From Phorcus lineatus (Eukaryota > Mollusca > Gastropoda > Trochida > Trochidae): a stretch of 64,000 nt of DNA. The stretch is taken from the NCBI GenBank assembly GCA_921293015.1, contig OV121087.1, forward strand, positions 1,810,501 to 1,874,500. Direction: 5' to 3'. Of this stretch, positions 1 to 17,600 are shown piece after piece. The notes under the pieces were generated by a model. That model searched no databases. It had not been told where the DNA came from and saw nothing but the letters and a program-made list of their open reading frames with translations. The stretch's first letter is position 1. Each line of letters starts with the position of its first letter. The translations under genes were made by a program, and so were the position numbers.

Positions 1-149
1 ATGTAATTCTAAAAGACTACAGGATATTTTATCACATAATGCAAAGAAAACCATGATGGCAGTAGATAGATAAAACAGTCACTTTGAAGTCAAAATATAA
101 CCAAAATACATTTATCAGTCATTTGAAGCCTCACCTCCATTGCCTTTAG

Positions 150-4953
<4,804 letters not shown>

Positions 4954-7900
4954 CACACAGGCGTAGAACATGGGTGATAAGGGGTTGTTCTTTCAAACAT
5001 TGGGGGATAATTTAAATCTGCTTAAGATATGGTCTGTAGTTGCGATTGTGCACTGTTTCCTTATCCAATAGGACTAGCTCAATCAGTCATCAGGAAAGAT
5101 AACTCTTGGTTGTATTTTAAGGGGAGATAACAACACTTTTCAAATAGGAAACTATAGGACTAGCTCATGGACTGCAGTGGGATATACAGTAAATTGGATA
5201 TGCATAAGATATGGTATTGTTATTGTGCACTGCTACCACTCATATCTCTTTAGTCAATATCAATGACTGTAATGTGATATTCCTATAATGTGTTGGATAT
5301 GTCTCTTGTAATTGCTTCATTCAAACGACAGGAGATGAGATAAGCATAATATATGGTATTGTAACTGCACAGTGTTGTTGCTGTTCTTAGGTAATATTGG
5401 ACTAAATTATTAACTTCAGTGTGATATACCTATTACGTGTCTGTAATTGCTGCATTAAAATGTACCGAAATTTTGACTGTAACATGATATGGACTCTTAA
5501 TGGCACAGTCCTGTCATTGTCTTATATCGCTTGGAACTAGACCATGGGATGCAGTACATATTGGTATGTGTGGATGGTCATCATAGTCAAGTAAAAAGAC
5601 TTCAAAAGAATACTAGCTGCAGTCTTTATAGTGAGGTGTGTGGAGATAAATTAAGATCCTCAATACCTTCTCCAGTCATAGTGCTCCAGATCTGAGATTG
5701 CATTGCAACTACGGGTTATAATGGAATGAAAAGAAATTTTTTCCTGTATTTACATACATGTATTGTTCATATCATATCTATAACTCCAATGAAAACTGTT
5801 GTTACAGAATGAAATGAGTGTGTCAAGTATTGTAATCCAAAATACTCTTTTTCTTTGATCACAAATTAACTGTGAAGCAGGTTTAAAGTATACAGGAATA
5901 TGTACATGGACTTTTTTTTTTGTCACCCCATAGAATCTAATAAATGCAGCAAAATGTTAAAAAAGGGGGTGTGTTTTCTATTTATAGTATCTCCAGAGAA
6001 ATATGCCATTGATTACTGGGTCTTGCATGTATATATGTATGTAATACATGGCTTGGCAATACTTGGCAATAGTAATTGGTTTCAGATCGTTAATTACTTG
6101 AAATCAGTGCAAATTTTGAATGATTATTCGTTAACTGGTTGTTTAACCTACTGGTTGAGAAAGATCATTACTTTGGAGGAAACAAGACTTGTCTCTTATA
6201 TAGTCCATGTCATAAACTGTTTCATAGCATCTGAGAAGTTTAGAGGTAATAAAGTACAAGATTTTATGGACATCAGTCACAGATTGCAAGGTTTTACTGA
6301 ATACATTTAAACAGAGTTTCAAGCCTCAAAATGGTAACATTTCTCAAAAAAGAGTTATGATCTTTAGCAAAACATAACAATCTGTGAAAAAATAAGTTGG
6401 ATAACAATTAAATCTTGAACTTAATTAGTCAATGACCTGAAAAGTTTGGTTATATTTTGATGCTTGTTATATTTGTTATGATTGTTGTAATTATATGGAC
6501 ACACTGAACTCGTTAACAATATGACATCAAATGATCCTAATGTAGAGATAAGTATATCAGTCTTGCTACAATTTAATCAAATAAGTATTTAGTGTCATTA
6601 CAACAGGATTATAATGTACAATATAATATGAAATGAGTTTTTTTATGTCCAGTTTTTTTATTCGATACCTTGAATGCTCATAGTACTAGTATGTTGATTT
6701 CCTGAATGTGTCTTGTACAGGTTATCCTTGTTATTTTTGTTATTAGCTGTTACTGTAGAAATGTAATCCTTCAGCCTGACAGCTTCCCTCCATATGAAAA
6801 TAAATAATGTGCTAACATTGAAATAATTGTAAACCGAAATGAAGAAAAGCAGTGTAATTGAAAAGTCCTGCTTTAGTATACTTCACTTTAATAATTTCAG
6901 GTTGTTGACATTTTGGTGGTTGTATTTTTTTTACTCTTTTCATATTGATTTGTTTTCTGGTTTAAATTATTCATACATCATCATATTATATGAAATCAAA
7001 CTTGTACATACAAAGAATTTGGTCTCTCTTTTTTAAAGCATCTTGATATTTGATAGGTTGTATATGCTTTGTCCATTTTAGTTAATTCTTGTAATATAGT
7101 GCAAATGCTTAGTTATGCAATTAAACAGTTTGTACTGTTTATCAGAAGAAAATCAAGATATTTTCTTTTGGTTGTAATTTTTTTGGGTACAGTAGTTATA
7201 AAGGAATCAACACTTACATAAAATTACCATTTTGTATTAAAAACAAAGGGAGGTAACAATTACTTGATGTCAAAGCCCAATCAATATCTATTTATAAAAA
7301 AATCAGTAGTGTGGAAAAAACTGATTAGAGTCTTGTTTTGACTTTTGCATATTTCCATACTGCATGAACTTGACTGTCCCATTGACATCTATTTATTTGT
7401 ATAAATGCTTATCTTTATGTGTAAAAAACATGTGGCAGGGGTTGTAGTGCTCTCAGAAAACTCACTGAGTGGACATTCTACAAACTCCTTTCTCGTAAAA
7501 GTGTGCTTGAGTTTTTTCTAGTCTTTGTTACTTAAAGATTGTTTGTAGTAATCACTAAAGATAGCAGCGATACTGTATTTCCTCTAAAGAATTCTCTGAA
7601 AATGACCAATGCCGAAATGCTTCATATAGGCAGCGTCATATTTGAGACCCTGCTTTTAAAGAATATCAGTTCATTTCTGGAATATTCCTTTGTAAGCATC
7701 TGGCAGACTTGATGCTTATGAGAGATCTAGGCCTATTAATTGGACAATTTATTTTCCCTGACACTATCACAGGCTGGTACTTACTGGAGTGAATACTGTA
7801 TATTCATCATTGTCATGTGGATTAGCTCTCTCAAAACCTGAATGTAGTTATTATGTTTATATTCTAAAGTAGTTGTTCTGAACATATGATAATTTAATAA

Positions 7901-8510
7901 ACAAAGAGGTGAAAAGTCATGTTTGTGTTGTCTTTCTATTTGCAATATGAAAAAAGTTGTATGACCACATATGGTTAGAAGGTGGCACCAAGGCTGAAAT
8001 ACTGAAGGTGATGATATAAAATTACCAAACGACCTTCCATATAATACTATTTTTATTATTATTATATGGTTGCAAATTTAATTTTCCAGAAGGGAAACAA
8101 ATTCAATTTAATAATCCCCATCAGGGGTTGATAAGAAGTATCGATGAACTCCAAGCATAAAAAAAATTATCACAATAATGCAGCTGAGAGTGGTAAAGTG
8201 TGTATATATATAAAAAGTTATCAAGCATATATATATGTAAGGTTTTTAGGGCATCAGACCAGACATCAACAAAATAAAGCCCCTCAAGGCTGATTAGTAG
8301 TAATTAAGAATATTCAATCAATATGCATAATTTACTATGTATTTTCATAGTCTTCATTGTTATTCAATTCTGCAAATGATAACGGTAATGTATTGTGCAA
8401 TTATATAAACTCGTGACTATAACGAAGTTTCTTTAAAATGAGGGCACCATAAACGTTTTGTGATCTCAATCGAAGGGAGGCAATTCAAGTCAAGGGGGAG
8501 ATAATTCTAA
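4954..8510 (+). other. FAM114A 3' UTR and intergenic region
   Basis: No gene is supported here. The first ~3 kb is probably the 3' UTR of the FAM114A gene, because AATAAA at 7896-7901 is a plausible polyadenylation signal and earlier AATAAA runs exist near 6800. Between about 5000 and 5560 lie four degraded repeats of a unit containing ATATGGTATTGTTATTG followed by a TGCACTG-like segment (starts near 5022, 5203, 5344, 5483). A 136-codon open frame at 5900-6310 has low-complexity AT-driven composition and no recognisable domain. Confidence 0.5.
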
Positions 8511-8519
8511 ACCGGAAGT
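8511..8519 (+). promoter_or_regulatory. ETS/GABP-type site in the neurochondrin promoter
   Basis: ACCGGAAGT is a perfect ETS core about 100 bases before the neurochondrin start codon. No TATA box is visible upstream. ETS/GABP sites close to the start are common in TATA-less housekeeping promoters, so this probably marks the promoter; the start point itself cannot be fixed from sequence. Confidence 0.5.
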
Positions 8520-8614
8520 AACGTTTGGCAGTCGTCAACAAATGACATGTGCTTGCCTTAAAGCAGAAACTGAAAGGAAAACTAAGAAAGTGAATTGGTC
8601 AACTGTATTGGAAA

Positions 8615-11600
8615 ATGTCGGACGAGAATATAAGGAAATGTCTTCATGCTCTGAGATCAGCTCAGTCTGATAATGAGCGTTTTGCCGCTTTAATGATGGT
8701 GAGCATACGATAGGAATCTTAGACTTAGTCTAATTTACACTTATAGTCTTACACTGTAATGCTTATTTCGGAATAGCAGTCTCAAAAGTTAATCAACATT
8801 GACCAAGAGTTACAAAAGATAGTCCAAACAAAGAACTGTTCATGATGTTGCTATAGTTTTGGTGAAAGTATAAATTTAAAAGGACCAAAGATCCATATTT
8901 ACAACAGCTTTATTGTTATAGGCCAAGTTTGTTGCATCTTTGTATCCAAAAAAATGTCTAGAAGTAGAATGAGTAGATAACAATTGTTAAATTTGATATA
9001 ATTTATTTAGGCATGATGACTTTTTAAAAATTGAATTGGCAACATAAACGTATTATAAGTTTCTATTTTAAAATAGTTTTAATATGATCTGGAATCATAG
9101 CATGAACATTTTTTGTCAAAACATTGAAACAATGACAAGAGCTGTAGATATGATGTAACAGGTAACGAAAGTGGTAAAAGCAGAAGACTGTGATGAAGAA
9201 ACAAGGAGAGAGCTGATGGATGCTATGGGCTTCCGATTCCTGACCAGGCTCATGAAAACCAGTATGTGATCAATATAATTAATAATAATAATAAGGGTAT
9301 TTTTATAGCGCACATATCCACACCGAATGCATGCTCAATTACCCTGGCATAACCCAAGCTGCCAATTAAGGGCTTAAAGAGCCACTCTGTGAGTTGTTGG
9401 AGTCAACTTAATCAATGGTGTCATTTGATTGCAAAGTATCGACTGTTACCAAAAAGACACATTTTAAAGCTTATTGTTTTTTTACAGTGACAATATGAAG
9501 GTAGAACGTTGCAATTATGACGGAAAACCGGACAGTAGCGCGTGTCAATTAGTCAAACGTTATTTTAGAGACTTATCTAAAACAGTCAAGAGGGCAGTTA
9601 GGAGTTGATAGTGTTTGTTAGGTTATACAACTAGTATCCATGTATATTGGACGTGATATCTACACCTCTGTGAATTTATAAGGCTGTTTTTAGATTTTCA
9701 TCGAAAACCAGTATTTGTCATATTTATACATGTCTTTTGGACATGAAAAGTTAAGATCTTTAGATTTTATGTTACCACATTTAGGTTTGTATCAAAGGTA
9801 AATAATATGCTATAAAAATCACAGAGTGGCTGTTTAAATGTCACCTCCAACACAATCTACACCTGGTACCAAATTAGTACTGCTGGGTGAACAGAAGCAC
9901 ATTTTGCCTAAAAAGGCCCTTGCCTTAGGAGACACCACAAGTTTCTCAACTCGTGTCGCAGTGTGGGGCAGGGAATAACCCTTGAACTCTCAATTAATAC
10001 AGCAATGATCAATAGTGTAAATGACGTCACTAGCCATGGACCTAGTCAAGCATTTTCAATTTATTACCATATTAAGTAAGTTTAATTTAGGTTTATTTTT
10101 GCTGAAGAAGAAAGAATTAAAATCTACATGCTAGAAAAGACACAGAGTAGCCTCAACCATCATACATGTATTTTGCAATAAAATGCAGTTTTGCCTGAAC
10201 TGTTATTAACATCAAACCAATCGGCCTTGTGGTTTAGCTATAATAGTTCAAAACTGTACTTCATTGAAAAAGAAATTATGGTTGTGGCTACTCTATTTCT
10301 CAAGTAAGAAATGTTGGTAAGAAGCACATTTCATAGATATGTGTAAACTAAGCTTTATCACCATATTCAAATAACTCTGCTTTGATTTCTATATCATATT
10401 GAGTTGTGTATGTCTTGACAGTGAATGTCCCTGAGGGCTGTCCACCAAGTATATACAAGTCCATTGCTCTCAGTATTCTATCCAGCTTCACACAAGATCC
10501 CTCCGTGGTGAGTGACTCTTCTGACCTTTTCCAATTGTATCACAATATGTATTATATCAAGATTTCTGGTCCCATATCCACAGAACGATGGAACGTACAT
10601 ATGTTATTAAAGGCATATATTCTCTCTAAAACCCAACAAGCGCCAGTCTCCATCACTGGCTGTTTTAAGCTTAGCTGCATTTCTAAAACTTCTCTTACTT
10701 ATTGATACTTGCATTACAGTTTTATATACATGTTCCAGACATAAGAGTGTTTTTCTTTTTAGCTTGACACTATTTGTAATATTCAATTCTGAATTAAACC
10801 TGGACATTTGTTTTCATTTCGAAATGTGAAATTCTTTGCAGGTTTCAAATCCAGAGCTAAAGAAGCAGGTTACAGTGCTCAACGAAGTTGTCCTAGGAAA
10901 CTTCAGGTAAGTGTTCAGGATGTTTGTGAGGTGTGAGGTTAGGTGAATTGGTGTTTAACGCCGCTTTCAAGATTATTTCACTTATTTCGCGGCTGCTAGT
11001 ATTATTGCAGGGAGAAAGCCCGCAACACCATTGTGGCTATGCATTGCGGTGAAACCTGCGAGCATCGGCTGGAACTAGCGAACCATGGGTGGTACTGCGC
11101 TGAAATTCAGTGTAGCATTGCACCCAAACCTGAGTGCGTGTAGGACAATTCTCTACTGCAGACAAAGTTGCCGAGCCCCTTGCGGGATTCGAACCACGAA
11201 CCTCTTGATTCGAAGCCGAACGTGCTAACCACTGCGCTATTCCGCCCTTGTTTGTGAGAGGAGGGAGGAGAGAACTCCTGAGCCTCTGTTTGTTATGTAG
11301 TGCTGTCAGAACCCTCACTTCAGCACATTTTCTCTTTTGTACAGAACCAAGAATGCAACAAACAAAAATCACAACAAACACAATTTTATTTTTTAAAAAT
11401 GACACTTTGACACAAGTGTACCAAACGAAAAGCAAAATTCAGCTGTTCAAGTACTGTGTTGAGATGTTAGGAAGAAGTATTGATTTTAACCTCAGAAACA
11501 CATGACCTGTTCCTCTATCTTAGGACAAGTTTTAGTTAAGCAACGCTAATCATATCATTAAAAAACCTTTTGATCAAATTGCAGTGATGATGAAGATGAG

Positions 11601-14600
11601 GGAAACACGATGCTGTCCGACTGCTACGAGTGTCTGCGTGGAATGCTCCTTTCCCCGATCAGTCGACAGTACCTGCTGGAAGGAGGGGCTCAACAAGCAC
11701 TTGTAGAGGTAGTGGCCTCCAAGAGACCAGGTATGTTCTTCTTTTATTTCATCATTGACAGTATTATGTTTAATAACATTTTTGTGTTGCTTTTGAAAGG
11801 TTTGGTATCTAATGAGTGAAATCAAGTTTCATTTTGAAAGATTTTGGGGCAAAGTTAAGACTTTCATTTACTGCTTGTCAATTTACATCAAAATATGTTT
11901 CAAGAATTTTTCAAGTTTGAAATCACTTTTAAAAAGGGCACACACAAGCATGAATCTGCTACTGATATTAGTAGCTAGGTCAATCGTCATTTAATATGTG
12001 ATGTTACTTCACAATGGGAGTTATGAAACAGTTTTATCTTCAACAGGCGACTTTAACAGCTAATATGCAATGAACCGATTTTAGCTCTTTATAATGGCCT
12101 CTAGAAAGCCGCTATTTATGATAAATAACATCCCAGAATTTTGAATTTGTTTGTATGTAGTATGTCATATTTGTAGAAAACTGTTGTCAGTAAGATATAT
12201 GTTGAAATCCAGTCCAAATTTATAACAATTATAGTATGTTTATTGAATATGAATATAAATGTTTTCATATATTTCAGGACATGAAAAGGCCTGTGAAATT
12301 CTGTTAGAACTATTAAGACGAGAACGTTCAAATGTGTGGAGAAAAAATACAGGGGACGCCAAGAAGCTTCTTAAAGCTCTGGTTGCAGATTTCAAACTAA
12401 AACAGGTAAAGGATAACAATAAAAACTGTGGTCAATTCATTTTCAAACTGAGATGTCATCACTGTAAGGTCTGAATATACATTGAGAAAAGTGGCCTTCG
12501 CAGTATCTCCATCTGAATAAATAGCAAATATTAACGAAGACCCGTTTAATAACACTTTATGAGAGGAGTGACTGGTTTGTTATTTAATGAGCAAAAGCGA
12601 GTAAAATACCTAACCAATCACCAGTATCATAAAAATGTAATTAGACAGGTCTTGGTATAGTATTTTTTATTTATTACTTGCTTAAATATGTCAAAGATAA
12701 AGCATGAAAATCCCCATGATTATCATTGCTGCCACACCGCTAACATTGTGACATCTTGCTAAAGGATTGTGCTTCCTTCTTTCATACATCTGCATAGATC
12801 TTGATTGAAATGTGGCGTTGTTTTCTGTACTTTTCAGGATGCCTCCAAGTTTGAAATAGGAGACACACTGAGTGTTGTTCTTTCAACCGTAGAAAAGGTA
12901 CGTACAACTTATTGAAAGACGATGTAATTGATAACTGAAATATTGTTGATGAACAAGATTCAAATGAGTTTTCTGAGAGGTTACGTGAATATACGAGGGG
13001 AAGTCAATTAGATCATAAAGTTAGTATTGATACACCCTTAAAGACAATGGCTGCTGTTTTATATCAACTTCTATGAAGTTATTGACTTCCCTCTTACATT
13101 TATTTTTAGATGGAGGATGAAGAGGAGGAGGAAGGCTGGGTTGACGACCTTGTGGATGAAATCAACAACATCATCAGGAGCAAACTCAGTGAGTAGTGGT
13201 TTTATAATAGCCGGTGAAATAGTCTTATCAGTCACTAGTGAAAATAACATCGGCACGTGTCACCAGTGACTGATAACATCAATGAGCTGACTAAGATGTA
13301 CAATACTCTAACATTATGACACGTGCATGACGTCATGTCGTTGCTTACACGACAGACTTTTTCCAGGGCTGACTCAACATAAATTTGCTGCAATTTTGGT
13401 AAATATACAACGATTAAATCATAGAATAAAAAATGAGGAATGCCATGTTTATTTTATCTTGTGAGGTAGCACCTGTGATAATATGCTTTTTCTGCCTCAC
13501 TTGAAAAGTTAAACATTTTAAAAAAATGAATGAAATAAAATATTGTCCCCTCTGTCTCTGCTTATTTGTCTGAAATGCTTAAAGAAAAAGGAAGTGAGAT
13601 ATGGGAATTTTCAGATAAAGACCTATTTATCAATTGACACTCACATCAAATAAAAATCATAAGAATTAGATTTTTTTTATTCATAAAAGATCATTCTTTT
13701 GACACTAACATCATTGAGTTGTTTTTAAAAAATGATGAGGAACTATTTTATGCAATTCAGTGTGATCATTTTAAAATACTTATCAAAGAAGTAACAAAAC
13801 TTATTTTTCAAAACACAATATTTTCAACCAATCCTCTCTCTTCAGACGACCGACTGCGAGACTGCATGCTAGGCCTAGCCTCGTCCCTGATTGGTTCGCA
13901 GGGCGTGATGGTGTTGCTGCCGCCCTACACGTACGACCTGAAGCTGCTGCTGCTGCTCACCCACATGGCCTGTATAGAGATCCGCATGGTGCTGGAGGAC
14001 GGGAGACTCGAACAGGTCAGGAAAACATAGAGCTCGATCAAGTCAAACCATCCCACATTACCTTTTGAAAGGTCATAGTTGTTTTATCACCTTTAGAACA
14101 ACAATAGGTATATCAGAGAACAATAGGTACCTCATAGATATTGTGTGGGTGACTTTGAGCACACACTTGTGGTGTGGAGACGACAGATTATATTAATAAT
14201 TATTATAAGTCATAACTTCCAACATTGACCCTGTGTACATGACCTCTAACAAGAGGTCATATTTAAAGGGGTTTTCTCTTGGATGTATAGGGATCCATTT
14301 GGTACTTTGGGACTAATGACATTACATTTTTCAAACTTGTGATTGTGTTCCCCTTCCTCAGGTCCAAAAGAAGTCTGGGGTGGTTTGTGCGTGTTACGGG
14401 ATCATTGAGAACATCATCGGTCACATGACCACGGGGATGTCGATGGGTCTCAACAAGAAGCAGGTGGTCCAGCTCCATTCGGCCATGATGGGAGCTTTCA
14501 ATAGCGTCATCTTCTTCCTCTCTCAGGTCGAGCAACAGCAGATTGCATTGGTAGGCAGATGTGGTGCATTAACATCGCAGTGTTGATGATAATTGAAAAT

Positions 14601-17600
14601 AAAATTATATTCCTATTGTTGAAATAATCTAAAGTGATCTTCCAACACGGTTAACATTGCATGTTGGGAAACCAACAGAATCATAGCAGGATTTGAAAGG
14701 ACAATCTTATCGGGTTTTTTTTATTTGTGTAAAAAAATTCATGGGGGCATTTATAAGTGGCTGACCTAGTGAGGTGTTATTGATCAATCTAACATTTCTG
14801 CAACTCGAGCATCAGTACCAGCATTGGGACGTTATAACTATACAGGGACATGATATTGTGACATGTTGCAACAGTGTAACACAGTGTAATGTAACAAATT
14901 AACCGTCAGATTTCTTGTATCTTTCAGGACAGATCAAGTCTGCTGGTCACAGCCTCAGTACGAGTTCTGGGGGCATGGCTCGCTGAGGAGACGTCTGCGC
15001 TGAGAGACGAGACCTACAAGCTTCTGCCCTTTCTCGTACAAGTCTGGTAGGATGCATGTTTCTTCTTGCCTCATGCTTTTATCTCCATATCTATTGTGAT
15101 TATTTGATATAATATATGTTTGATACATGACATTCTGTACAATGCTCTGTTATACCAATATGATTGATATTCAAAAACAATCCTGCTTGCTGGGTGGGTG
15201 ACGTGCTGAATGGTGACTCGTGACGGGTTTAAACCTGTATTTTCACTAGTTGCTTGGCAACTCATGAATATAATTTTACCCATTACTAGATGAGACTGAT
15301 AAGTAATATCAAAAAAACAAAAATATCCTCTATTTATCATATGTTTTATTATGTGTTTTGAAACTTTGATCACAGGATGGTTGTTTTAAAAAATAAATGT
15401 AGATTTATGTATTTATTGATCTAAAAATTTAAATAGATTTATCAATCTTAGAAGATCTAAATGTTATATTACTTCCAGGCGTTGTCAAATCTGTGCTCTC
15501 TTTGCAGTCGAGACCATATCATGCCTGACATGGATGGTGTATGCGCAGTCTCACAGCTGAAGTTACATGACAGTGATCACGCCGAAGGGACTCCTCGGAA
15601 CTCCAATGGACAAGCAAACATTGAAGATGATTCTCCTCAGAAAGCAGAAGAAGGAGAAGGGAGTCAAGACAAAGATGGGGAGAATGTGGCTTTGGACACA
15701 AGTAGTGACAAATCACCAACATCTGGTGCGACAGAGAAAGGTGGAAAACACAACAAGAAGAAAAATAAGAAGCGGAAAGGAAACAAAAAGTGTGATTCAC
15801 AAGCAGACTGTACTTCAGAAAGCAACCCAGCTTCAACACATAATGACTCTGGAAACCTTGTCACAGATGGTTCAACGATATCATCAGAAGAAATTGTAAG
15901 AGATGTATCTTCAAACTGTGATTTAAATTCTTCAGAAAAAGGGAGGTGTGGTGACAGTAACTCTGATAAACATGACAAAGATGATTCCAAAGTACCAACA
16001 GAAATGGACATTCCTTCAAACTGTGATGCAAATACTTCACAGAATCAGCAACACAGGACAGACACAGACGCAAACACAAACACAAACTGTGAAAGTTCTT
16101 CCGTGACCAAAGACATCAGATCTGAACCACACAATTCTGAGACAACAGCTGCATGTTTATGCAAAGGTGAATCAACCCAAGCCAAAGAGACAGAAGTTGC
16201 GAGGAGTGCAAATAAGTCTGTCAGCTTTAACATCGAAGAAACGGACAAAGATTCCTCGAAAGAGAGTTGTGAGAATGAAGATGGCAGTAAACCAGCCACC
16301 TTGAATGAACAGAAAGGTGATGTAAGTGACCTTCAGGGCCTGACTGAGCCGAGGAGTGACTTGGACCTGGTGAAGTTCCTCCTGCCAGCCATGTGTCACT
16401 TGACTTCTGACGAGAAGCCAAGGGAGATTCTGATAAAGGAGAACTTGCCTGGACTCCTGGTGACGTACTTCCAGAAACAGATGGGGGTCTATCTGCAACA
16501 CAGGGAGCTCGATCTCAGGGTAGGTTCTTGTTTAGGGTGCATTGATAAGTGTGAAATTGCAGGTGTATCGTGAGCACATGAAACAGTAGTTTGGTGGAGA
16601 TGCAATAACTGGGTTTGTTTGTTATTAGGAAATAAATATGAAATATGATTATTGTCTTACAGGACTCGTTAGCAAGTCTGTGTGGCATATTCTTGAACCT
16701 AGCAGTGACGGAACCGAGTTATGTGTCCTCAAACCTCAGCTTCAAGCAGCTCCTAAACAGTCTCCTCTCATACCTCTCACGTACAGGTAAGTGGACAGCT
16801 CCTCAACAAAGTCTTATCTTGTACCTTTCACGTATAGGTAGGTGTACATCTTCTATTATTGTATACTGAAACAAAATGGTGTTGATGTGGGTTTTGAAAT
16901 TAAATATAACTATACAGTCAGACCTCGATAATCCGAACACTTCCGTTTTTCATCAAAAACGTTCGGATAGTGAAACGTTCGGACTACTGAAACGTACCAA
17001 ATCTACAGACAGACGAAAACGTATTACGAATATCTAATGACTTTATTTCATATACACATAACAACTGGGATAAATACATGTATATTGATAAACAATCATT
17101 GCACAAAAGCATTCCTTGACACTCACTCAGGTTTGAAAAATTAGCCGATTACAGATTGTGTACTCAATGGCTTGCCCTGATAAGTGAAGCAGAATCTTCA
17201 GAAATATTTAACCATTTATCTTTACTGCGCCAAATGTCTGAAATTGGGCTCTTGCCGATAGAATGTCCAAATTCCTGTCCAAAAGGTTTGCTAATGAAAT
17301 CAAAACTGGCCTTTACATTTTCCTGCTTAAATCTACAAATTTCTCTTTTTTGTGCGGCAGTAATTTCGAATCGTTTACGTTCAGGCGCGGGACTTGCCAT
17401 CGTGACAAGTGTCAAATGCAACTGACCTCATTCTGACACGATATTTATAACTATCACACAAATCACAAACTCCAGATACACAAAGTGAGACATCTCAATT
17501 TATTACAATCACAAACTACTGACACGCTCAACTCCCGTGTCAATCCACTGTCATTGATGTTTACCGATTCAATCAGTGTGGTGCTTGCTTGACTAGTGGG

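Noticed and set aside
5900-6310. 136-codon open frame on +
   Set aside because: It lies in the FAM114A 3' UTR, is composed of AT-driven residues (F, I, Y, L, K) and shows no domain or splice partner.
15461-15507. Starting NCDN exon 12 at the upstream acceptor (15478) or at the ATG at 15461
   Set aside because: Exon 11 ends in phase 2 and needs one base; only the acceptor at 15507 keeps the frame through to the stop, with the total divisible by three.
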